DNA of 64,000 nucleotides from Pseudomonas japonica (GCF_900188455.1 NZ_FZOL01000002.1:457741-521740), one strand, 5' to 3'. Shown: positions 8,503 to 19,058, counted from the stretch's first letter. The notes: generated by a model not told the origin, from the letters alone. Numbers and translations are program-made.

Positions 8503-9412
8503 TCGTGCCCGCGTCCTGCCGTCCCGACTCCAGCTTGCGCCACAACAAACGCACATTCGCCTTGCGCACCAGCGCGCAACGGTACAGGCGGATCTCCAGT
8601 GGCACATGCCACTGGGGCCCGCCACACACCACCAACTCGCCCCGCTCCAGCTCGGCGCGCGCCGACAAGCGTGGCACCCAAGCAATGCCCAGGCCTTCCA
8701 GGGCCATGCTTTTCAGGCTGTCGGCCATGGCGGTTTCATAGACAGTGGTGAAACGCAGGTTGCGCTGACGCAACAGCAGGTTCACCGAGCGTCCGAGAAA
8801 CGCGCCGGCACTGTAGGCCAGCAACGGCACGCTGCCCTCGCCCTCCAGATCGAACAACGGTTTACCGTCGGCACTCGCGGCACACACCGGGAGCATTTCG
8901 GTATGGCCCAGATGCAGCGACGGGAAAATCTCCGCATCCATCTGCAGCGCGGCATCCGGGTCATAGAACGCCAGCATCAGATCGCAGCCGCCTTCACGCA
9001 ACGCATGCACCGCATCGCCGACGTTGGTCGCCACCAGGCGAGTGGCGATGTTCAGGCCGTCGTTGCGCAGCTGGGCGATCCAGCGGGGAAAGAAGCCGAG
9101 GGCCAGGGAGTGTGCCGCGGCGACCTGGATCACCTCACCCTGCCCACCTTCAAGATGATGTAAATGGCGGAGAACTTCGCTCAACTGGTCGACAACGGTA
9201 CGGGCGGTGACGAGGAACAACTGCCCCGCCGCGGTCAGTTCGATGGGCGTGCGCGAGCGGTTGACCAGGGTCAGTCCGAGTGCCGCTTCCAGGCTGCGGA
9301 TACGCCGGCTGAAGGCCGGCTGGGTGACGAAGCGGCGCTCGGCGGCCTGGGAAAAACTGCGGGTCGCGGCCAGCGCGCTGAAATCTTCCAGCCATTTGCT
9401 TTCAAGGTTCAT
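8483..9412 (-). CDS. LysR-family regulator, divergent from aspA
   Basis: 309-residue LysR-type transcription factor. The N-terminal winged helix (about residues 4-63, with FSALAATRSFSQAAERRFVTQPAFSRRI-type spacing) is followed by a periplasmic-binding-protein-like effector domain. The start at 9412 (MNLESKW) has a GGAGAG ribosome site; the longer open frame upstream is not family-like. Its divergent position next to aspA and the inverted repeat in the shared promoter suggest that it controls aspartase expression, probably in response to an amino or dicarboxylic acid. The effector is not identifiable from sequence. Confidence 0.88.
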   Translation of the reverse strand: MNLESKWLEDFSALAATRSFSQAAERRFVTQPAFSRRIRSLEAALGLTLVNRSRTPIELTAAGQLFLVTARTVVDQLSEVLRHLHHLEGGQGEVIQVAAAHSLALGFFPRWIAQLRNDGLNIATRLVATNVGDAVHALREGGCDLMLAFYDPDAALQMDAEIFPSLHLGHTEMLPVCAASADGKPLFDLEGEGSVPLLAYSAGAFLGRSVNLLLRQRNLRFTTVYETAMADSLKSMALEGLGIAWVPRLSARAELERGELVVCGGPQWHVPLEIRLYRCALVRKANVRLLWRKLESGRQDAGTINAAGA

Positions 9413-9481
9413 CGGAATCTCTCCAAAAGCGCGCACCAAAATGGCACACGCTCGAATGCGCAAGAACGTCACATGGGACGT

Positions 9482-9498
9482 TATGCCGTTTGTGCATA
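9482..9498. promoter_or_regulatory. Inverted repeat TATGC-N7-GCATA in the LysR/aspA promoter
   Basis: A 17-bp palindromic element lies between the divergent LysR gene and aspA, about 70 bp upstream of the LysR start. It has the size and partial dyad symmetry of a LysR recognition site. Assignment to this LysR protein is inferred from position. Confidence 0.5.
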
Positions 9499-9594
9499 GG
9501 TTAGCGTGCAACAGCATTGGCCGCAAAACGGCTTCCGCCCCTACGATTGGCGACATTCCGGCACATGCCGGGTTATTTCGAGATGATACTCATC

Positions 9595-11019
9595 ATGTCC
9601 GCTGCTGCATCGTTCCGCGTTGAAAAAGACCTGCTTGGCACCCTGGAAGTCCCTGCCGATGCCTACTACGGCATCCAGACCCTGCGCGCCGCCAACAACT
9701 TCCACCTCTCCGGTGTTCCGCTGTCGCACTACCCGAAGCTGGTCGTGGCCCTGGCCATGGTCAAGCAGGCCGCTGCCGACGCCAACCGTGAGCTGGGTCA
9801 CCTGAGCGATGCCAAGCACGCCGCCATCAGCGAGGCCTGTGCCCGCCTGATCCGCGGTGACTTCCACGAGCAGTTCGTGGTGGACATGATCCAGGGCGGT
9901 GCTGGTACCTCTACCAACATGAACGCCAACGAAGTGATCGCCAACATCGCGCTGGAGGCCATGGGCCACCAGAAAGGCGAGTACAAGCACCTGCACCCGA
10001 ACAACGACGTGAACATGGCGCAGTCGACCAACGACGCCTACCCGACCGCGATCCGCCTGGGTCTGCTGCTGGGTCACGACGCCCTGCTGGCCAGCCTCGA
10101 CAGCCTGATCCAGGCGTTCGCTGCCAAGGGTGAAGAATTCAGCCACGTACTGAAGATGGGTCGTACCCAGCTGCAGGACGCGGTCCCGATGACCCTGGGC
10201 CAGGAATTCCGTGCCTTCGCCACCACCCTGACCGAAGACCTGAACCGCCTGCGCACCCTGGCGCCGGAAGTACTGACCGAAGTCAACCTGGGCGGTACCG
10301 CCATCGGCACCGGCATCAACGCCGACCCGGGCTACCAGGCCCTGGCCGTGCAGCGTCTGGCGACCATCAGCGGCCAGCCGCTGGTTCCGGCCGCCGACCT
10401 GATCGAAGCCACCTCGGACATGGGCGCCTTCGTCCTGTTCTCCGGCATGCTCAAGCGTACCGCGGTCAAACTGTCGAAGATCTGCAACGACCTGCGCCTG
10501 CTGTCCAGCGGCCCGCGCACCGGCATCAACGAGATCAACCTGCCAGCGCGTCAGCCAGGCAGCTCGATCATGCCAGGCAAGGTCAACCCGGTTATCCCGG
10601 AAGCCGTCAACCAGGTGGCCTTCGCGATCATGGGCAACGACCTCGCCCTGACCATCGCCGCCGAAGGCGGCCAGCTGCAGCTGAACGTCATGGAACCGCT
10701 GATCGCCTACAAGATCTTCGACTCCATCCGTCTGCTGCAGCGCGCCATGGACATGCTCCGCGAGCACTGCATCGTCGGCATCACCGCCAACGAACAGCGC
10801 TGCCGTGAACTGGTCGAACACTCGATCGGCCTGGTCACCGCCCTGAACCCTTACATCGGCTACGAAAACGCCACCCGTATCGCCCGCATTGCCCTGGAAA
10901 GCGGCCGCGGTGTACTGGAACTGGTGCGCGAGGAAGGCCTGCTGGACGAAGCGATGCTCAACGACATCCTGCGTCCGGAAAACATGATCGCTCCGCGTCT
11001 GGTTCCGCTGAAGGCGTAA
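9595..11019 (+). CDS. aspA: Aspartate ammonia-lyase (aspartase)
   Basis: 474-residue cytosolic enzyme that deaminates L-aspartate to fumarate and ammonia. It belongs to the fumarase/aspartase superfamily; the signature catalytic loop GSSIMPGKVNP lies at about residues 322-332, with the substrate motifs TSTNMNANE and NDVNMAQSTND earlier. I place the start at the ATG at 9595 (MSAAASF) because family homology begins there. ATGs at 9565 and 9583 are in frame and no start has a strong ribosome site. Codon usage is highly optimised, suggesting strong expression. A good terminator follows. Confidence 0.93.
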   Translation: MSAAASFRVEKDLLGTLEVPADAYYGIQTLRAANNFHLSGVPLSHYPKLVVALAMVKQAAADANRELGHLSDAKHAAISEACARLIRGDFHEQFVVDMIQGGAGTSTNMNANEVIANIALEAMGHQKGEYKHLHPNNDVNMAQSTNDAYPTAIRLGLLLGHDALLASLDSLIQAFAAKGEEFSHVLKMGRTQLQDAVPMTLGQEFRAFATTLTEDLNRLRTLAPEVLTEVNLGGTAIGTGINADPGYQALAVQRLATISGQPLVPAADLIEATSDMGAFVLFSGMLKRTAVKLSKICNDLRLLSSGPRTGINEINLPARQPGSSIMPGKVNPVIPEAVNQVAFAIMGNDLALTIAAEGGQLQLNVMEPLIAYKIFDSIRLLQRAMDMLREHCIVGITANEQRCRELVEHSIGLVTALNPYIGYENATRIARIALESGRGVLELVREEGLLDEAMLNDILRPENMIAPRLVPLKA

Positions 11020-11074
11020 CCCCACGCAACAACCGTCTCACCAGGTCGAGGGACTAGACACCTCTCACCTTTCG

Positions 11075-11106
11075 AGGGCCCAGGCTTACACCCGGGCCCT
11101 TTTTTT
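11075..11106 (+). terminator. Intrinsic terminator of aspA
   Basis: AGGGCCC (11075-11081) pairs with GGGCCCT (11094-11100), extended inward by GG/CC across one mismatch and followed by six or more T residues from 11101. Confidence 0.9.
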
Positions 11107-11206
11107 ATGCTCGCGAAACACCTCGCTACGCGAATCGTCTTACAGCCTTTCTCCGGATGTCGTACTGTGCCCGGCTACGAACAAGACCGACCATGGAGAA
11201 TGGCGC

Positions 11207-12202
11207 ATGACTTCGGCGTCCCCCCGCCCCGCCCGCAGCATCATGGTGCTGTATACCGGCGGCACCATCGGCATGCAGACCGGTGCCAATGGCCTGACCC
11301 CCGCTTCCGGCTTCGAGCAGCGCATGCGCGCCGGGTTATCCACAAGGACCGACCTGGCCCCCTGGCGCTTTCGCGAGATGGCACCGCTGATCGACAGCGC
11401 CAACATGACTCCGCAGTACTGGTTGCGCCTGCGCACGGCGATCAGCGAAGCGGTGGATGCCGGCTGCGACGCGGTGCTGGTCCTGCACGGTACCGATACC
11501 CTGGCCTACAGCGCGGCGGCCATGAGCTTCCAGTTGCTCGGGCTGGATGCGCCCGTGCTGTTCACCGGTTCGATGCTGCCGGCGGGTGCGGACGACAGTG
11601 ATGCCTGGGAAAACCTCACCGGCGCGCTGCAAGCGCTGACCGCGGGGCAACCGGCCGGCGTGCAATTGTTCTTCCACGGCGAACTGCTGCCACCACACCG
11701 TACCGCCAAGGTCCGCAGCTTCGGCCGCCATCCCTTCATCGCCCTGCAGCGCAACGCTGCGGCGAGCGAAACGCCCGCGCGACTGGCCGCACTGGACTAT
11801 CGCCAATCACGCCAGGCTGTGGATATCGCCGTGTTGCCGCTGGTCCCGGGCTTTTCCGCCGATCTGTTGCGGGCAGTTATCCACAGCGGTGCGCAGGGTC
11901 TGCTCCTGGAATGCTTCGGCAGCGGCACCGGGCCCAGTGACGATGCGGACTTCCTTGCCGCGCTCGAACAAGCGCATTCGCGCGACATCGTGGTCGTGGC
12001 GATCACCCAATGTCACGAAGGTGGCGTCGAACTGGATATCTACGAAGCCGGCAGCCGCCTGCGCCAGGCCGGTGTGCTGTCCGGTGGCGGCATGACCCGG
12101 GAAGCCGCGCTGGGCAAACTGCAGTTGTTGCTCGGCAGCGCCCTGCCGGTCGAGGAGGTGCGCCGCCTGGTCGAAGTGGACCTGGCCGGCGAGCTGCGCT
12201 GA
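11207..12202 (+). CDS. L-asparaginase, type I-like (cytoplasmic)
   Basis: 331-residue asparaginase/glutaminase-family enzyme hydrolysing L-asparagine to aspartate and ammonia. The nucleophile motif YTGGTIG (residues 16-22, T20 or T17 as the hinge threonines) and the second-threonine motif HGTDT (94-98, T96-D97) are intact, and a Lys near residue 168 fits the catalytic triad. No signal peptide is visible, which points to the cytoplasmic type I form. Placement directly after aspA suggests an asparagine-aspartate-fumarate catabolic route, although a terminator separates the two. Two exact DnaA-box 9-mers lie within the gene (11336 and 11877). Confidence 0.9.
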   Translation: MTSASPRPARSIMVLYTGGTIGMQTGANGLTPASGFEQRMRAGLSTRTDLAPWRFREMAPLIDSANMTPQYWLRLRTAISEAVDAGCDAVLVLHGTDTLAYSAAAMSFQLLGLDAPVLFTGSMLPAGADDSDAWENLTGALQALTAGQPAGVQLFFHGELLPPHRTAKVRSFGRHPFIALQRNAAASETPARLAALDYRQSRQAVDIAVLPLVPGFSADLLRAVIHSGAQGLLLECFGSGTGPSDDADFLAALEQAHSRDIVVVAITQCHEGGVELDIYEAGSRLRQAGVLSGGGMTREAALGKLQLLLGSALPVEEVRRLVEVDLAGELR

Positions 12203-12253
12203 AGGCATGCAATTTGCTCGCTTCCCGCACAGCCCATCAGCCTGGTATCGAGC

Positions 12254-13246
12254 ATGCTGCACTCTCACCTGACTACCCTGCACGCGGTTTCCCTGGTCCT
12301 GCAGACCTTTCAGGATCAGGGACTGGCCGACGATGCACTGCTGCAGGGCAGTGGCATCCGCACGGCCGACCTGGGCCGCGCCGATTCGCGCATCACCACC
12401 CGCCAGGAGATGCAGGTGTGCGCCAACGCGGTGGCCCGGCGACGCGACATCGGCCTGGAACTGGGCCGGCGCATGCACGTTTCGTCCTACGGCATGCTCG
12501 GCTATGCCCTGCTCTCCAGTGCCACCTTAGGTGACGCTTTGCATCTGGCACTGCGCTACCCCGCGCTGCTGGGAACACTTTTCCGCCTGCGCCTGATCGA
12601 GGACGGCGAGCGGATCTGGTTCAGCGCCAGCGATTACCGCGAAGAACCGCAGTTGGCGGCGTTCAACGCCGAGTTCTGCCTGGTCTCGCTGAAAGTCATC
12701 TGCGACGACCTGCTGGGCCGTCCGCTGCCACTGCTGAGCGCGCGCTTCGCCCATGCCGAGCCGGACTACCACCCCAAGTACGGCGAGACCTTCACCTGCC
12801 CGTTGCATTTCGATACCGACGACAACGCCTTCGCCTTCGACCGCGCCTGGCTGGAGCAGCCGTTGCCCCTCGCCGACCTGGTGACGCATCGGGCGATGGG
12901 CGAGCGCTGCCGGCAATTGAATCTGGAGTTCACCGGGCGCCAGGCCTGGCTGGGCAAGATCCGCCAGGCACTCGCCGACCAACTGGATACACCGCCGGGG
13001 CTGGAAGGCCTGGCGCGACAGATGAACTGCTCGTCGCGAACCCTGCGCCGGCACCTGAGCGAAATGGGTAGCAGCTATCAGCAACTCCTCGACGAGCTAC
13101 GCTTCGAGCGGGCCAAGCAGTTGCTCGCCGAAGGGCGGATGCCGATCTACCGGATCGCCGAGGCCCTGGGGTTCAGCGAGACGGCCAGTTTCCGCCATGC
13201 GTTCATGCGCTGGAGTGGCGTGGCTCCGAGCCATTCCAGGGCCTGA
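12254..13246 (+). CDS. AraC-family regulator (OruR/ArgR-like architecture)
   Basis: 330-residue regulator with an N-terminal arabinose-binding-type effector region (about residues 20-210) and a C-terminal AraC double helix-turn-helix (about 235-328; the second helix includes IYRIAEALGFSETASFRHAF). This layout is shared with ornithine- and arginine-responsive regulators of pseudomonads. The effector is unknown. It lies between asparaginase and the acetylpolyamine amidohydrolase operon on the same strand, so it may control either; the 226-nt gap to the latter holds REP sequences. Confidence 0.86.
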   Translation: MLHSHLTTLHAVSLVLQTFQDQGLADDALLQGSGIRTADLGRADSRITTRQEMQVCANAVARRRDIGLELGRRMHVSSYGMLGYALLSSATLGDALHLALRYPALLGTLFRLRLIEDGERIWFSASDYREEPQLAAFNAEFCLVSLKVICDDLLGRPLPLLSARFAHAEPDYHPKYGETFTCPLHFDTDDNAFAFDRAWLEQPLPLADLVTHRAMGERCRQLNLEFTGRQAWLGKIRQALADQLDTPPGLEGLARQMNCSSRTLRRHLSEMGSSYQQLLDELRFERAKQLLAEGRMPIYRIAEALGFSETASFRHAFMRWSGVAPSHSRA

Positions 13247-13250
13247 CCCT

Positions 13251-13349
13251 GGGCCTGCTTCGCAGGCCTTCGCGAGCAAGCTCGCTCCCACAGTGGAAGC
13301 CATGCATCAATTGATCCTTGCTCGCGAAGGGCCGCAAAGCGGCCCGACA
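13251..13349. repeat. REP pair in inverted orientation
   Basis: Two Pseudomonas-type REP units face each other: CCTTCGCGAGCAAG (13267-13280) and its exact reverse complement (13317-13330). Each is followed by a palindromic tail, for example GGCCGC/GCGGCC near 13330-13345. They fill the gap between the AraC gene and the deacetylase operon. Confidence 0.8.
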
Positions 13350-13472
13350 AGATGAATGGATCCGGTCACCCGCCCTGGCCATTTCGATCCCCTTTTGGCC
13401 GTTTGCGCCGTTCTGCTTCACCGCGTCGCCCCGCACCATTCGGGAAGTACGCCAGTGATAGGGAGAACAACA

Positions 13473-14515
<1,043 letters not shown>

Positions 14516-14519
<4 letters not shown>

Positions 14520-15619
14520 CTCGACTCAAGCGACTGCTCGCCCCCCTGCTGTGTACCACCCTGCTCGCCGGTAGCCTCCAGGCCGCCGCCGAGCAACGTA
14601 CCTTGCGGGTCTACAACTGGTTCGACTACATCACCCCGCAGACCCTGACCGACTTCCAGAAGGACGGCCAGGTCAAGCTGATCTACGACATCTTCGACAC
14701 CAACGAGGCCCTGGAAGCCAAGCTGCTCACCGGCAATTCCGGCTACGACGTGGTGGTGCCGTCCAACGTGTTCCTGGCCAAGCAGATCGAAGCGGGCGTG
14801 TTCCAGCCGCTGGATCGCAGCAAGCTGCCCAACTGGCAGCACCTCGATCCGGCGCTGATGAAGCTGATCGAGGCCAACGACCCGGGCAACAAGTTCGCCG
14901 TGCCATACATGTATGGCACCGTGCTGATCGGCTTCAACCCGGCCAAGGTCAAGGCCGCCCTGGGCGATGACGCACCGGTGGACAGCTGGGACCTGATCTT
15001 CAAGGAAGAGAACATCGCCAAGCTCAAGCAATGCGGCGTGGCGCTGCTCGATTCACCGTCGGAAATCATGCCGCTGGCCCTGCAGTACCTGGGCTTGCCG
15101 CCGAACAGCGACAAGCCGGCGGACTACAAGAAGGCCGAGGAACTGATGCTGAAGATCCGGCCGCACATCACCTATTTCCATTCGTCCAAGTACATGGCCG
15201 ACATCGCCAATGGCGACATCTGCGTGGCGGTGGGCTACTCCGGCAGCTTCTCGCAGGCGGCCAACCGTGCCATCGAGGCGAAGAACGGTGTGGTGGTGGA
15301 CATGCGCCTGCCGAAGGAAGGCGCACCAATCTGGTTCGACATGCTGGCGATTCCGAAAGGCGCGGCCAACCCGGACGATGCCCATGCGTTCATCAACTAC
15401 CTGCTGCAACCGCAAGTGATCGCGCCGATCAGCGACTTCGTCGGCTATCCGAACCCGAACAAGGACGCCACCGAGAAGGTCGCCCCGGCAATCCGCAACA
15501 ACCCCAACCTGTACCCGACGGCGGAGGCGATGACCAAGCTGTATACCCTGCAGCCGCTGAATCGCGAGGGCGAACGGGCACGGACGCGTGCCTGGACCAA
15601 GATCAAGGCGGGGACCTGA
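14516..15619 (+). CDS. Periplasmic polyamine-binding protein (SpuD/PotF type)
   Basis: 367-residue substrate-binding protein with a signal peptide (residues 1-25). The start of the mature domain, [15 protein letters not shown], is the hallmark of PotF/PotD/SpuD polyamine receptors, and family length is normal. No permease or ATPase genes follow, so it must use membrane subunits encoded elsewhere or act as a sensor partner. Translation is coupled to the preceding acetylpolyamine amidohydrolase by a 4-nt ATGA overlap. The exact ligand (putrescine, spermidine or cadaverine) is not decided by what I can see. Confidence 0.9.
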
Positions 15620-15642
15620 CGGCTTGGCTTGCCCGCGAAAAC

Positions 15643-17196
15643 CTACGGGGTGCCGCCGCCCCAGGCTGTTCGCAGGCGCCGCAAGGCGTCTGCGATGCCG
15701 GCCTCGCCAACGGCGGCAAACCCCAACACCAGTCCCGCCGTCTTATCCACAGCCCGCTCCGGCTCACAGAACCAGTAATCACCCAGCCCGTTCAGCTCCA
15801 CCCCCACTTCCAGAGCCCTCTCCACCAGCCAACGCTCCCGCTCGAAGTTATCCACATCCACTTTGACATGCAGGCCGGCGACCATCTCGGGCAATCCTCC
15901 CACCCCGGGGATATCCACAGGCCATCCGGCCAGCAAGGCATTGCGCCGTAGCAGCGCCGCGCGGCGCATACGGCGGATGTGCCGCTGGAAATGCCCCTGG
16001 GCCATGAACTGCGCCATCACCGCCTGCGTACCCACCTCCGAATGCCGCACCATCAGCGCCCGGCAGCGGGAAAACGGCTGCACCAGTTGCCGCGGCAGCA
16101 CCAGGTAGCCCAGGCGCAGCCCCGGAAACGCCACCTTGCTGAAGGTGCCGACATACAACACCCGTCCGCTGCGATCCAACGCCGCCAGAGGCGCCAACGG
16201 CGCACCGCTGTAACGGTACTCACCGTCATAGTCGTCCTCGACGATCCAGCCCTGGTTGCGCTCGGCCCAGGCCAGTAACTCGAGACGCCGGGCCAGGCTC
16301 ATCACCACGCCGGTGGGGTATTGATGGGACGGCGTGACATAGGCCATGCGGCAGTCGCCCAACCGGGAAAGCGCGGCGCAATCCAGCCCGTCGTTATCCA
16401 CAGCGACGCCATGCACTGCCGCTCCGGTCAGAGCGAAGGCACAGGCTGCCGCACGATAGCCCGGGTTTTCCACAGCCACCCCGGCCCCGGGCTCCAACAG
16501 CAACTGTGCACAAAGGCTGATGGCCTGCTGTGCACCACTGGTGATCACAATTTGTTCAGGCGTGCAGGAAAGTCCCCGCGATCGTCGCAGGTAGGCCGCG
16601 ATGAGTTCCCGAAGCAGCGGTTCCCCCGCCGGGTCGCCATAGCCCAGTGTCGCCATTTCGGGGTTTCGCCAGAAACCCGCCTGCAGCTTGGCCCAGACCT
16701 CGAACGGGAACAGGTCGTAAGCCGGTACGCCGACGCGAAAAGCCCGCGGCGGACCGCTTCTTGGCGTAGGCAAATGATGGTTTTCCAGACGAAAAAGCGC
16801 GGTGGTGTGGATAACTTTACTGGACGAATCACCAGTATTTTCTGCCGAAATTGTGGATAACCCTGTAGATAAACCCCGGGATAACCCTGTGGATACTTTT
16901 GTGGACAATTTTGGCAGCTGGCTGACGTACGTCCCGTCACCGACCCGGCTTTCGATGAAACCCTCGGCATACAACTGGTCGTAGGCGCGCACCACGCTGT
17001 TGCGCGAAAGACCAAGGATCGCCGCCATGTCCCGGCTCGCAGGCAAGCGCGTGCCACTGCCGAGGCGCCCGTCCAGCACCCGTGCTCGCAACGCCTGGTA
17101 CAGCTGGCGACTCAGGCCCTGGCGGCGGTCCAGGACGATGCCGGAAGGATCGAAAAGCAGGGAAACAGACGATTCGACCATGATCAATGGACCCAT
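15643..17196 (-). CDS. MocR/PdxR-family regulator (GntR HTH fused to aminotransferase-like domain)
   Basis: 517-residue chimeric regulator: a GntR winged helix (about residues 10-85), a linker, and a fold-type I aminotransferase-like domain (about 155-510) with the PLP lysine in the motif GTFSKVAFPGLRLGY. It probably senses PLP-bound amines and controls the divergent PaiB gene 78 nt away. The linker (about residues 95-115) is built of five tandem LST-type tetrapeptides encoded by a 12-nt DNA repeat. Five exact DnaA-box 9-mers lie in the gene. The start is either the ATG at 17196 or the one at 17181; neither has a clear ribosome site. Confidence 0.9.
   Translation of the reverse strand: MGPLIMVESSVSLLFDPSGIVLDRRQGLSRQLYQALRARVLDGRLGSGTRLPASRDMAAILGLSRNSVVRAYDQLYAEGFIESRVGDGTYVSQLPKLSTKVSTGLSRGLSTGLSTISAENTGDSSSKVIHTTALFRLENHHLPTPRSGPPRAFRVGVPAYDLFPFEVWAKLQAGFWRNPEMATLGYGDPAGEPLLRELIAAYLRRSRGLSCTPEQIVITSGAQQAISLCAQLLLEPGAGVAVENPGYRAAACAFALTGAAVHGVAVDNDGLDCAALSRLGDCRMAYVTPSHQYPTGVVMSLARRLELLAWAERNQGWIVEDDYDGEYRYSGAPLAPLAALDRSGRVLYVGTFSKVAFPGLRLGYLVLPRQLVQPFSRCRALMVRHSEVGTQAVMAQFMAQGHFQRHIRRMRRAALLRRNALLAGWPVDIPGVGGLPEMVAGLHVKVDVDNFERERWLVERALEVGVELNGLGDYWFCEPERAVDKTAGLVLGFAAVGEAGIADALRRLRTAWGGGTP
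16852..16911 (-). repeat. Five tandem 12-nt units derived from DnaA-box-like sequence
   Basis: Units start at 16852, 16864, 16876, 16888 and 16900. On the minus strand each approximates TTATCCACA plus three bases and encodes GLST, GLST, GLSR, KVST or KLST. The units use TTA and other codons rare in this genome. The array sits in the linker of the MocR regulator. Confidence 0.9.
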
Positions 17197-17274
17197 GAAA
17201 TTTGCATGAAATGGCTCTTACCATGAACCAATAGCCTGCCTAGGATTGATCCCACTCGCCAAGGGATTTTTTCC
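17197..17274. promoter_or_regulatory. Divergent promoter region between MocR and PaiB genes
   Basis: This 78-nt AT-richer gap holds GGCT (about 17213) and AGCC (about 17231) half-sites in inverted orientation, within a run of ATGAAAT and ATGAACC-like repeats. Such repeats are the usual place for MocR autoregulation and control of the neighbour. The site assignment is by position only. Confidence 0.35.
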
Positions 17275-17904
17275 ATGTACACACCCAGCGCTTTCAAAGA
17301 CGACGACCTGCAACACCAGCTCGAACATATCGCCAACACCCGCCTGGCGGTGCTGATCAGCAATGGCGAGCACGGCCTGCAGGCCTCCCACGTACCGCTG
17401 CTGCTGGACCCGCATGCCGGTCCCAAGGGCACCCTGTACGGCCATGTAGCCCGCGGCAACCCGCAGTGGCGCGACCTGGAAAGCGCTGCCGAAGTGCTGC
17501 TGGTGTTCCCCGGAGCCGACGCCTACGTCAGCCCCGGCTACTATCCGAGCAAAGCGCAAGACCCGCGCACCGTGCCGACCTGGAACTATGTCGCGGTACA
17601 CGCCTGGGGCACCCCGCACGTTATCCACAACCCGGAACCTCTGCTGGATATCGTCCGGCGCCTGAGCGACCAGCATGAACAGGGCCGCGCCCGGCCCTGG
17701 TCGGTGGACGACGCACCGGCCGATTACCTGCAAGGCATGCTCAAGGCCATCGTCGGTTTCGCCGTGCCCATCGAGCGCCTGCAATGCAACCGCAAGCTGA
17801 GCCAGAACCGCTCGGCCATCGATCACGAAGGTGTGCGCAGCGGTCTTGCCGCCAGCGCCGACCTGCTGGACAACAACCTCGCTGCCTTGATGCAGCAACC
17901 CTGA
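17275..17904 (+). CDS. PaiB-like FMN-binding protein
   Basis: 209-residue protein of the FMN-binding negative transcriptional regulator (PaiB) family, with a split-barrel flavin-binding fold. The conserved start MYTPSAFKDDD, the PLLLDPHAG region and GHVARGNPQW near residue 60 are family hallmarks. In Bacillus paiB is paired with paiA, a polyamine N-acetyltransferase; here an acetyltransferase gene also follows directly (13-nt gap). It is probably regulated by the divergent MocR protein. Whether it binds DNA or acts as a flavin-dependent enzyme is unknown. Confidence 0.88.
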   Translation: MYTPSAFKDDDLQHQLEHIANTRLAVLISNGEHGLQASHVPLLLDPHAGPKGTLYGHVARGNPQWRDLESAAEVLLVFPGADAYVSPGYYPSKAQDPRTVPTWNYVAVHAWGTPHVIHNPEPLLDIVRRLSDQHEQGRARPWSVDDAPADYLQGMLKAIVGFAVPIERLQCNRKLSQNRSAIDHEGVRSGLAASADLLDNNLAALMQQP

Positions 17905-17917
17905 AGGAACGCATCAC

Positions 17918-18376
17918 ATGCCTACCGTAGAGATTCGTCCAGTCACCGCCGCCGACCACGCCGCCTGGCTGCCCCTGTGGCAGGCCTACCTGCGCTTCTA
18001 TGAAACCGAATTGCCCGACGCGGTGAGTGCCGAGACCTGGAAGCGCTTTCTCGACCCCGCGGAAACCACCAATTCCGCCCTGGCCTGGGTCGATGGCAAG
18101 GCGCTGGGCATGGTCAACTGGATCTTCCACCGCACCAACTGGGCTGTGGAAAACGCCTGCTACCTGCAGGACCTGTACGTCGACGGTGACCAGCGCGGCC
18201 TGGGCATCGGCCGCAAGCTGATCGAACACGTCTACGCCGCCGCCAGCGCGGCCAACTGCTGCAAGGTCCACTGGCTGACCCACGAAACCAACGCCACCGC
18301 CATCACCTTGTACGAGAAGGTCGCCGAGCGTCCCGGCTTCATCCAGTTCCGCAAACCGATGGAGGGGCACTCATGA
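17918..18376 (+). CDS. GNAT-family N-acetyltransferase
   Basis: 152-residue acetyl-CoA-dependent acetyltransferase. The acetyl-CoA pyrophosphate-binding signature appears as DQRGLGIGRKLIEHV near residues 90-104, preceded by the YLQDLYVDG strand. Its position directly downstream of the PaiB gene and its overlap with the next GNAT gene (ATGA, 4 nt) place it in a three-gene operon. By analogy with the paiAB pair and the nearby acetylpolyamine deacetylase, a polyamine or small amine is a reasonable acceptor, but this is inference. Confidence 0.88.
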   Translation: MPTVEIRPVTAADHAAWLPLWQAYLRFYETELPDAVSAETWKRFLDPAETTNSALAWVDGKALGMVNWIFHRTNWAVENACYLQDLYVDGDQRGLGIGRKLIEHVYAAASAANCCKVHWLTHETNATAITLYEKVAERPGFIQFRKPMEGHS

Positions 18377-19044
18377 GCAGCCATCTCAACTGGAAACCCG
18401 CCCGCGAACCGCAGGCCGAGCCGCTGAACGGGCGCTTCATTCGCCTGGAAAAACTCGATCCCGCCCGGCACGGCGACGATCTCTGGGAAGTGCTCCAGGG
18501 CCCGAACGCCGACGCCAGCTTGTGGGACTACCTGCCTTATGGGCCTTTCACCGAGCGCGAGCCCTTCGACCGCTGGCTGCGGGACAACGCCAACGGCCGC
18601 GACCCGCTGTTCTACAGCGTCATCGACCGGGTCAGTGGCCAGGTCCAGGGGATTCTCAGCCTGATGTCCATCGTGGCCGCCCATGGCCGTATCGAAGTCG
18701 GTCATATCGCCTTCGGCGCCGCCATGCAGCGCACGCCCAAGGGCACCGAGGCGGTGTACCTGCTGGGCAAGCTGGCCTTCGAACTGGGCAACCGTCGTTT
18801 CGAATGGAAGTGCAACAACGCCAACGCCCGTTCGCGGCGGGCCGCGGAGCGCTTCGGCTTCACCTTCGAGGGGGTGTTCCGCCAGCACATGGTGGTCAAG
18901 GACCAGAACCGCGACACCGCCTGGTATTCGATCACCGATGACGAGTGGCCGGCGGTGGCGGCCGCTTTCGAGCGCTGGCTGAGCGAGGAGAACCAGCAGC
19001 CTGGGGGGCAGGTCAGGACGCTGGAGGATTGCCGCAAGGGCTAG
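18373..19044 (+). CDS. GNAT-family acetyltransferase (RimJ/RimL-like)
   Basis: 223-residue member of the RimJ/RimL-type GNAT branch. It has the N-terminal strand GRFIRLEKLDPARH, the EVGHIAFGAAMQ core strand near residue 112, and the ECNNANARSRRAAERFGF-like helix (written here as KCNNANARSRRAAERFGF) typical of this group near residue 152. It overlaps the upstream GNAT gene by 4 nt and ends the operon. Members acetylate ribosomal N termini, amino acids or small molecules; the substrate here is unknown. Confidence 0.88.
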   Translation: MSSHLNWKPAREPQAEPLNGRFIRLEKLDPARHGDDLWEVLQGPNADASLWDYLPYGPFTEREPFDRWLRDNANGRDPLFYSVIDRVSGQVQGILSLMSIVAAHGRIEVGHIAFGAAMQRTPKGTEAVYLLGKLAFELGNRRFEWKCNNANARSRRAAERFGFTFEGVFRQHMVVKDQNRDTAWYSITDDEWPAVAAAFERWLSEENQQPGGQVRTLEDCRKG

Positions 19045-19058
19045 CGAGTCGTTGCTGA

